A DNA stretch of 64,000 nucleotides, from assembly GCA_021648365.1 (NCBI GenBank), contig JAKISY010000011.1, forward strand, positions 1 to 64,000. The letters run 5' to 3'. Below, piece by piece: positions 58,347 through 64,000 of this stretch. The notes under the pieces were generated by a model. That model had not been told where the DNA came from and did not search any database. It saw nothing but the letters and a program-made list of their open reading frames with translations. Made by a program: the position numbers and the translations under genes. Each line of letters begins with the position of its first letter. Positions within the stretch are counted from its first letter, which is position 1. The DNA is from Verrucomicrobiales bacterium (GTDB lineage: Bacteria; Verrucomicrobiota; Verrucomicrobiia; Verrucomicrobiales; DEV007).

Positions 58347-60626
58347 TCAGTTGCGTTTACGAAATCCACGAAACCATTTGAGCAAACCACCACTGTCAGC
58401 CTTCTCGATCGCCTTCACCTCGTTCACCGCCTTGCGAGCACGATCCCTTGAACTGGTATTTTTAAAAATAGATCCCGTGATTTCCGGCCTGACGATGCCT
58501 TGATCGTTATGCGCCAATTCAATATCTTCCACCTGACTCTTAAACTCAGCCAAGCGCTCTTCATCTTTAAGGTATTTCTCAAAAAAGGCCCCCACAATCG
58601 GACCCGCATTTTTCCCGCCACCGACACGCTCACCCGGCGTGCCTTCATACACCGCAGCAAAAGCAAAAATCGGATAATCAGCAGGAGCAAAACCAGAAAA
58701 CCATGCCACATTTTGCTCCAAGTGGGGTTTCCACTGACCCGTGCCAGTTTTCCCTGCCACCGTGATGTGCTCATTCCTAGCACGGCGAGCCGTTCCATTG
58801 CCCGCATTCACCACATCCACCATGCCCTGCACCACAATCTCCATATTGTATGGATCGATGTTCAGCGGAATTCGTTCCCTCACCCGAAAGGTCCGCGTCA
58901 CCGAATCATTGACATCCTGAATTTGCAGCACCAACCTCGGTCGCACCACTCTCCTACGACTACCAATCGCCGCCATCGCTTGCGCCACTTGCAGCGGACT
59001 TGCCAATACCGTCCCCTGACCAATCGCCATGTTAGCCAAATCCCCATCAAGAATCGGGTGACCATACTTTTCCCGCGACCAGCGATCTGAGGTGACAAAA
59101 CCTTTTGCCTCCGCCGGCAAAGGCAAACCCGTCTTTTTGCCATAACCTAAACGCATAGCCATCTCTGTGATCGGCGCCGCACCTGTTTTTAATGCCGCCT
59201 GATAAAACCACGTATTGCACGATCTCGTCAGCGCGCCCACTACGTTCATCGAGCCCTCACCCTTTTTATTCCAGTTATGAAACACACGATCCCCGATGGC
59301 TAAACCCGTCGGGCACGAAAACAAAGTATCTTCCGTTACCGTTCCCGCCTCTAATGTGGCTAGCGCCACTGTCGTTTTGAAAACCGAAGCTGGCGGATAC
59401 GCACCACGAAAGGCGCGCGCAAAAAGCGGCTTAGCTGGATCGTTTTGCAGCGCAGAATAATCTTTTTGCGAAATAGCAGGGATGAAAATATTCGGATCAT
59501 ACTGCGGCCACGAAGCCATCGCAAGGATGTCACCCGTGCGCACATCCATAATCACAAAAGCCCCACTCTTAGTTTTTTCCTGCAGAACTTCTTCCGCCAA
59601 CATTTGAATCTCAAGATCCAGTGCCAATACCACCGTCTTGCCCGGCTTAGGACGTTGAATCATCTCCTCCGTCAACTTAGTGCCGTCCGAATCAAACAGG
59701 ATATTGATTTTACCAGGTTTGCCTGTGAGCTCTTCATCAAAAGCCGCCTCCAAACCGTCCACCCCTTTTGCCTGTGGCCAAACTGATTCACCATCCTCCA
59801 CTGGTCCCGTCCGACGAGGCGGACGCCTACCGACATAACCGACGATATGAGACGCCAGCGAATGCTGCGGATAAACTCGTTGATAAAAAGGATGCAGCAT
59901 CAAGCCCTTGATCAGCTCTGGTTTCAGCTTACGCGCCTGAGCTTCCGTCAAAGGAGTAGAGAATACCAGCGGTAACCAGCGGCGCTCTTTGTAGTGCTCC
60001 AACACGGTTTTGTATTTGAGATCCCAATTGCCCCCCAAAACCTGATTGGCCTTATTCACTCGCTCCAAGGCATAGCGCGCGATATCTTTATCACTCGTAT
60101 CCTTCAGCTGTGGAAAATTGATCGCAGCATAATACGCCACACGACTCTGTGCCAAAGGGTAGCCGTTGCGGTCGATGATTTGCCCACGCGGAGCAGGCAC
60201 CGTCAGGGTGAAGGTTCGCGCCTCTGTTTTAGTCTCCAAGGACGATCCAATCACATCCTTCGCTTTGAGCGTCGGTTGGAAGTTAGGCATCGCCTTCTTT
60301 TTAGCTGGCACCTCTTGCGCCGCTTTGATCGGCACCGGTTGAGCCAGAGATTTTCCATCTGCTCGCATTTGCGGCTGGCTATTACTTTCCTTAACCTTCA
60401 CCTTTCCCTTCGGCACAAAGATACCAGGCGCCACCTCTTGAGCTTTAACCGCCTTAGCTTTTACGCTTGGCGGCGCCTTCTTTTGCTGCCCATGCCCTGC
60501 AGGCAAAAAGACAGCAGTTAAGAGTAAGAACACCAAGCCCACAGCATAGTGACCAAAACCCCGCGAAAGGATCTGAAATTTGAATAGATTTTCCTGCTTT
60601 TGCTTCATGTTAAGGATGGCTTGCAT
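58347..60626 (-). CDS. mrdA: Penicillin-binding protein 2 (class B transpeptidase)
   Basis: A protein of about 759 residues that cross-links peptidoglycan during cell elongation. A membrane anchor (about 22-41) is followed by an unusual Lys/Pro/Val-rich linker of about 100 residues, then the PBP dimer domain (APRGQIIDRNGYPLAQ) and the transpeptidase domain with SVFKT (active-site Ser), SCN and KTGTGQW. I start at the ATG at 60626; a GTG twelve codons earlier is possible. It is longer than E. coli PBP2 (633 residues), the difference being the linker. Confidence 0.88.
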   Translation of the reverse strand: MQAILNMKQKQENLFKFQILSRGFGHYAVGLVFLLLTAVFLPAGHGQQKKAPPSVKAKAVKAQEVAPGIFVPKGKVKVKESNSQPQMRADGKSLAQPVPIKAAQEVPAKKKAMPNFQPTLKAKDVIGSSLETKTEARTFTLTVPAPRGQIIDRNGYPLAQSRVAYYAAINFPQLKDTSDKDIARYALERVNKANQVLGGNWDLKYKTVLEHYKERRWLPLVFSTPLTEAQARKLKPELIKGLMLHPFYQRVYPQHSLASHIVGYVGRRPPRRTGPVEDGESVWPQAKGVDGLEAAFDEELTGKPGKINILFDSDGTKLTEEMIQRPKPGKTVVLALDLEIQMLAEEVLQEKTKSGAFVIMDVRTGDILAMASWPQYDPNIFIPAISQKDYSALQNDPAKPLFARAFRGAYPPASVFKTTVALATLEAGTVTEDTLFSCPTGLAIGDRVFHNWNKKGEGSMNVVGALTRSCNTWFYQAALKTGAAPITEMAMRLGYGKKTGLPLPAEAKGFVTSDRWSREKYGHPILDGDLANMAIGQGTVLASPLQVAQAMAAIGSRRRVVRPRLVLQIQDVNDSVTRTFRVRERIPLNIDPYNMEIVVQGMVDVVNAGNGTARRARNEHITVAGKTGTGQWKPHLEQNVAWFSGFAPADYPIFAFAAVYEGTPGERVGGGKNAGPIVGAFFEKYLKDEERLAEFKSQVEDIELAHNDQGIVRPEITGSIFKNTSSRDRARKAVNEVKAIEKADSGGLLKWFRGFRKRN

Positions 60627-60690
60627 TGCATACCTACGGTAAAAAATCCTAGCATCTTTCACCCAAGACGAAAAGGATCACTTTACCTTA

Positions 60691-62268
60691 TCAAGAGCCA
60701 TGTGTCTTCAAAAATTGCAAAATCTCCCCTGCCAGCTTCAAACTGATGCCTGGCACCTCCGCGATCTTCTCGATTTCAGCCTTTCTCAAACGCGCCAATG
60801 ACCCAAAAGACTTCAACAACCGCTCCTTGCGAATGCGACTGATCCCAGGACAATCGTCCAGCACACTCTCCTTGATGCGACGTTTCATCAGAATCTGATG
60901 GTAACCATTGGCAAATCGATGTGCTTCGTCACGAATCCTCTGCAACAGCTTCAATGCCCCTGTTTCATGAGATAATACAATCGGTTGGGAACAACCAGGT
61001 TGAAAAATCTCCTCGCGCTCTTTTGCCAAACCAATGATCGGCAAATCGTGCAAACCTAGTAGCTGCAACTCCTTCATCGCCGAACTCAACTGCCCCTTGC
61101 CGCCATCCACGATCACCAAATCTGGCAAACGGGCAGACACAGGTAGTTTTTCTTGCCATTCTCGCATCGCCTCCAGCGGCTGCAGCTGTGACTGCATCGC
61201 AACCTCCTCCCCCACAGCATCCCGAGCCGCGCGCAAAATCCCTGTATAGCGACGCTTCACCACCTCCGCCATACTGGCAAAATCGTCCTGCCCAGTCACC
61301 GTTTTTATCCTAAAACGTCGGTAGTTCTGGTTTTTCGCCCGCCCCTCGCGGAATTGCACCATCGACGCCACCGAGTAGGTATTGGAAATATTCGAAATAT
61401 CAAAACACTCCATCACCGTCGGAGCCTGTGCCATACCCAAAGCCTGTTGTAACTCCAGCACATCTTGTTTCGGCTGAATCGTAGATCCTTCTGGCAAACC
61501 CGATACCCCGAGAAAATTCCGTGCCCGCAGCAAAGTTTTTTTCATGCTCTCCGCCATGTCGCGCAACTGCGCCGCCCGCTCAAAATCTTGATCCTCCGCC
61601 GCGCGCAGCATCTCCGTCTCGATTTCCCCCACCATTTCTCGCGAACGCCCCTTCATGAAAGCACACGCCTCTTCCACCTTCGCTCGGTATTCCTCCCCGC
61701 TCACCTTGCCCACACACGGCGCACTGCAATTCCTGATCACATCATCGTGACAGTGTTTGTAGTCACTCTCTCCCGGTTGCAAAGGGCTACAGGTGCGCAA
61801 ACCAAATTCCAAGCTCAACCAATTCAAAGTCTCACGCAAAGCCGCCGAATGCACAAAAGGCCCAAAATACTTAGCCCCATCCCCCTTCCGCACCCGCGCC
61901 AACTGAAATCGCGGCAGCGGCTCCTCCAGATTCACCTTCGCCATCAGAAAACGTTTATCATCTCTGAAACTGACATTGTATTTGGGGCGATAATCCTTGA
62001 TCAACTTGCTTTCTAGCAGCAAGGCCTCCGGTTCGCTGCGCACCGTATGGATATCAAAACTCCAGATACTATCGATCAAAGCCTTCGTCTTGAGCTCCGC
62101 CCTCTTTTTGCGTGAGGGAGTAAAATAAGAAGCCAGCCGCTTGCGCAGATCCCGCGCCTTGCCCACATAGATCACCTTTTTGAAACGATCCCGCATCAAG
62201 TACACACCCGGCTCATGCGGCACATCGTGCAATTTTTTTTGAAAATCAGTTTTCTCTGGAGTCGCCAT
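60691..62268 (-). CDS. uvrC: Excinuclease ABC subunit C
   Basis: The incision subunit of UvrABC nucleotide excision repair. It has the GIY-YIG domain (PGVYLMRDRFKKVIYVGKARDLRKRLASYF), a UvrB-binding UVR helix pair (EDQDFERAAQLRDMAESMKK), the C-terminal endonuclease domain (VMECFDISNISNTYSVASMVQF, DLVIVDGGKGQLSSA), and helix-hairpin-helix repeats near the end. At about 525 residues it is shorter than most UvrC (around 600) but all domains are present. Start at ATG 62268; another ATG lies five codons upstream. It is the last core gene before accessory DNA. Confidence 0.93.
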   Translation of the reverse strand: MATPEKTDFQKKLHDVPHEPGVYLMRDRFKKVIYVGKARDLRKRLASYFTPSRKKRAELKTKALIDSIWSFDIHTVRSEPEALLLESKLIKDYRPKYNVSFRDDKRFLMAKVNLEEPLPRFQLARVRKGDGAKYFGPFVHSAALRETLNWLSLEFGLRTCSPLQPGESDYKHCHDDVIRNCSAPCVGKVSGEEYRAKVEEACAFMKGRSREMVGEIETEMLRAAEDQDFERAAQLRDMAESMKKTLLRARNFLGVSGLPEGSTIQPKQDVLELQQALGMAQAPTVMECFDISNISNTYSVASMVQFREGRAKNQNYRRFRIKTVTGQDDFASMAEVVKRRYTGILRAARDAVGEEVAMQSQLQPLEAMREWQEKLPVSARLPDLVIVDGGKGQLSSAMKELQLLGLHDLPIIGLAKEREEIFQPGCSQPIVLSHETGALKLLQRIRDEAHRFANGYHQILMKRRIKESVLDDCPGISRIRKERLLKSFGSLARLRKAEIEKIAEVPGISLKLAGEILQFLKTHGS

Positions 62269-62359
62269 ATCACGCCATATCATCCTTCACTCACCCTAGT
62301 ATTAGCCTACTGCCCAATAGCACTAAATTCAAACCAGCGCTTTCCCGAAGCTAGTATCC

Positions 62360-62551
62360 TCAAGTCCGTTCTAATCCCCGGAATCTCGCCGAGCCATTTT
62401 TCATAACTTCGGGGTCATGATAACTTGAACGCCCAGCGAGCAACAAAAGCGGCGTCGAGCCGCGCGCACTCCATAAAGCGTTGTCTCGATAAACTCCAAG
62501 ATTGACATCTTGATGAACGCACCCACGGGTGGTGCTAACAGAAAAAGGCAA
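62360..62551 (-). pseudogene. Ankyrin-repeat-like fragment
   Basis: A 63-codon open frame reads HQDVNLGVYRDNALWS, then GSTPLLLLAGRSSYHDPEVM, which resembles an ankyrin repeat (GxTPLLLAA...). It then loses the pattern. There is no full repeat set, so this is at most a remnant. It overlaps the PQQ-like fragment on the other strand. Confidence 0.3.
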
Positions 62552-62708
62552 ACTGCTCTACGGCACCGCTTCAGAAAAAGCCTTCACCGCGCGAGCTCAA
62601 TTCGACGCCCTTCCTGGCCGCTGCTGGACTCCCCCTGTGTACGCTAATGGTAGGATCTATGTCCGCAACGCAGCAGGTAAATTGCGAGTGATCTCTTTTG
62701 GGGAATGA
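62517..62708 (+). pseudogene. C-terminal remnant of a PQQ-type beta-propeller protein
   Basis: Two stops in a row (62511-62516) are followed by 63 codons that end in TGA at 62706-62708. The translation reads VVLTEKGKLLYG, then GRCWTPPVYANGRIYVRN and GKLRVISFGE, typical of the last blades of PQQ/BamB-like propellers (GxCWTxPVxxxGRxYVRN). There is no start and no upstream remainder, so the rest has been lost. Confidence 0.6.
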
Positions 62709-62757
62709 TCAAGGATTTATCGCTAATACAATAGATTTCAATCAATGTAAAATTTCA

Positions 62758-63774
62758 CTATTCTGGAAGCAATTTATCTATATCTAATTTTTCAGTATCA
62801 ACGGCATCTTGTGAGCTTTCAGTAGATGTTATTTCTATATCTTCTCGAACAATAAATACTTTCCGCAACCTGTTTTCGATTACTTCACGCTCAATATCAT
62901 ATTCTTTAGATTTTTCTAAACCGTCTGCAGGATCTGTTGCTATAAAAGGAATCATTAGGGGCGCCCCTATTTCTTTGATATAAGCGAGACAAAAATCTTT
63001 CAGTGTTGGTGAATTTGAGGGTGCCTTGCCAGTCAGGCCATCTTCTTTTTCTGTCAGTTCATGCTCAGGATGCCGATCCGCACCTTCGGCACCTTTATAA
63101 TTATCCATCCAAATAAAAGGGTATGAGCGATTTTGAATGACACCCTTTAGCTGAGTCTTTCCTTCGAAATAGAAATCGATAACACTATCCTTACAATTGA
63201 GTATCAAATAGGCCAGCTCTACCGACACCACAAACCTTCTTGGTGTAGCCAAGTTTGCAAGTCTAAATCCAATGTCGATCAGTGGGCCAATGAAATCGTA
63301 TGGAATACCGCCTTTCTGATCATCCAGAGGGACAGCTGCATTTCCTACTGGGAAACCTGCAAGCCAAGCCGTTGCCTTGAAGTTTACTGATAGAAACCCT
63401 TCTTTATGAATGAAAGAGGTGACTGTTTTTCTTACAGCTTCTCTGAATGCCAAAAGGTGAACCTCTGCTTCAGATCTATGGCTGATTTCCACAACAAAAA
63501 TAAGTTCATCCCCAAGCGCCTTCCACAAGAGAGCTTCGGGTGGAGCCGCTTTAATTTTCTTCTGGCGAAGAATAAACAGAAGTGCTGTATTTAAAAGTTC
63601 AGGAAATTCTGTGTAGAATGAGGAAAAAAACTCTAACCAACCCTGAGGATCTGATCGGTTTCTCTCTTGTTTGAATGCAGTGGATCCCACCACATCTACG
63701 CTCATAAAAAGCCGTAAGCACGGCTTTGCTAACTCGCTTAGCTCCTTTTCAGTAATTTCATCCTTGAATCCCAA
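62758..63774 (-). CDS. Class III nucleotidyl-cyclase-like protein
   Basis: A 338-residue protein with a nucleotidyl cyclase fold. The first metal-binding Asp is in LFMSVDVVGST (about residues 22-32), the second in WKALGDELIFVVE (about 103-115), followed by KATAWLAGFPVG and a dimer-loop-like DFIGPLIDIGFRLANLATPRRFVVS. Both metal sites look intact, so it may make a cyclic nucleotide. No membrane or sensor domain is attached, and the C-terminal 100 residues are acidic and unassigned. The start overlaps the upstream ImmA/IrrE gene by 17 bases. Cyclases encoded with small partners include the Pycsar anti-phage systems, but base specificity cannot be read here. Confidence 0.65.
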   Translation of the reverse strand: MGFKDEITEKELSELAKPCLRLFMSVDVVGSTAFKQERNRSDPQGWLEFFSSFYTEFPELLNTALLFILRQKKIKAAPPEALLWKALGDELIFVVEISHRSEAEVHLLAFREAVRKTVTSFIHKEGFLSVNFKATAWLAGFPVGNAAVPLDDQKGGIPYDFIGPLIDIGFRLANLATPRRFVVSVELAYLILNCKDSVIDFYFEGKTQLKGVIQNRSYPFIWMDNYKGAEGADRHPEHELTEKEDGLTGKAPSNSPTLKDFCLAYIKEIGAPLMIPFIATDPADGLEKSKEYDIEREVIENRLRKVFIVREDIEITSTESSQDAVDTEKLDIDKLLPE

Positions 63775-64000
63775 AACTTTTTTTGCGAATGGCTATTGTG
63801 TGAGTAGAAACGTTGAAATGAGAGGCTAAAACGACAAGCTCTCCATGTAGTTTCCGGCATTGTTCTTTAAAGGCTTCTTCAGGCATTAAAAAGCCTGCAG
63901 CAAACCAATTGGCTTCCCATTCTAGCCGATTGCTTCCCTCGCGTTTGATTTCGATTTTCTTTTTACCTGCTAAGGAATGCAAAAAATAGTGACCTAATTC
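63758..64000 (-). CDS. ImmA/IrrE-family metallo-endopeptidase, 5' end beyond window
   Basis: The reading frame continues past the right edge. The visible 80 residues begin ELGHYFLHSLAG, the end of an HExxH zinc motif whose first His lies just outside, and continue with EWEANWFAAGFLMPEEAF, which supplies the third zinc ligand Glu. This is the hallmark of ImmA/IrrE peptidases, which cleave repressors in phage-like elements and stress or defence loci. The C-terminus looks like a short winged-helix-like stretch (ELVVLASHFNVSTHTIAIRKK). The stop overlaps the start of the cyclase-like gene, so the two are one operon. Confidence 0.8.
   Translation of the reverse strand, partial: ELGHYFLHSLAGKKKIEIKREGSNRLEWEANWFAAGFLMPEEAFKEQCRKLHGELVVLASHFNVSTHTIAIRKKSFGIQG

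Larger units (their letters stand above)
62284..62759. other. Gene-fragment graveyard between uvrC and the cyclase operon
   Basis: No intact gene lies in these 476 bases. Two broken pieces are recognisable and listed separately: an ankyrin-like fragment on the minus strand and the end of a PQQ-type beta-propeller protein on the plus strand. They overlap, in opposite directions, pointing to past recombination. Confidence 0.5.

Overview
The window looks like chromosomal DNA from a Verrucomicrobiota bacterium, most likely class Verrucomicrobiae. The evidence is family-level and was not checked by database search: a verrucomicrobial-type HU protein, two formylglycine sulfatases, remnants of DUF1553-type and PQQ-propeller proteins, a c-type cytochrome with VCBS repeats, a DUF4126 protein, and a VC_2705/DUF4212 symporter pair. 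No rRNA, tRNA or CRISPR was recognised.

Bases 1-3400 are accessory DNA. Three attC-like recombination sites (1433-1552, 2025-2150, 2652-2778) bound small cassettes read right to left: a DUF4160/DUF2442 pair and two unknown membrane proteins. No integrase gene is present, so this is a CALIN-type cassette cluster. A fourth cassette, starting with a signal-peptide gene, is broken by a RAYT (Y1 transposase) element with 29/30 matching inverted ends.

Bases 3.4-25 kb carry an asnB / FAD oxidoreductase / SAF-domain dehydrogenase operon, the cytochrome-VCBS protein, a glycine-zipper lipoprotein, the symporter pair, a hicBA toxin-antitoxin pair, mutY, an HU gene, a heptosyltransferase, a phosphoesterase, an ABC-2 transporter set, acylphosphatase and glgX. 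Bases 25-36 kb carry a dynamin-like GTPase, the cdsA-dxr-ROK kinase-phosphatase run, amtB, an exported methyltransferase next to an ICMT-rhodanese fusion, a TolB-like propeller and a DUF4126 protein.

Bases 36-47 kb are dominated by core metabolism: a tetrapyrrole operon (hemX-like, hemA, hemC, cobA-hemD fusion), a class A penicillin-binding protein, and nadC-birA followed by an FAD oxidase and an MnmM-type methyltransferase. The last two are proposed to finish the wobble-uridine side chain of tRNA. ndk follows.

Bases 47-62 kb hold three small membrane proteins, a Tes/MJ0619-like radical SAM protein next to an Lgt paralog, two sulfatases, a PAS-like protein, an unusual cluster of a MacB-like ABC transporter with a ZnuA-like lipoprotein lacking expected His ligands, a short-chain dehydrogenase, PBP2 and uvrC. 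After uvrC the DNA is again accessory: gene fragments (ankyrin-like, PQQ-propeller-like) and then, at the right edge, a two-gene unit pairing an ImmA/IrrE metallopeptidase (cut by the window end) with a class III nucleotidyl-cyclase-like protein. The latter is the best candidate for an undescribed signalling or defence system here.
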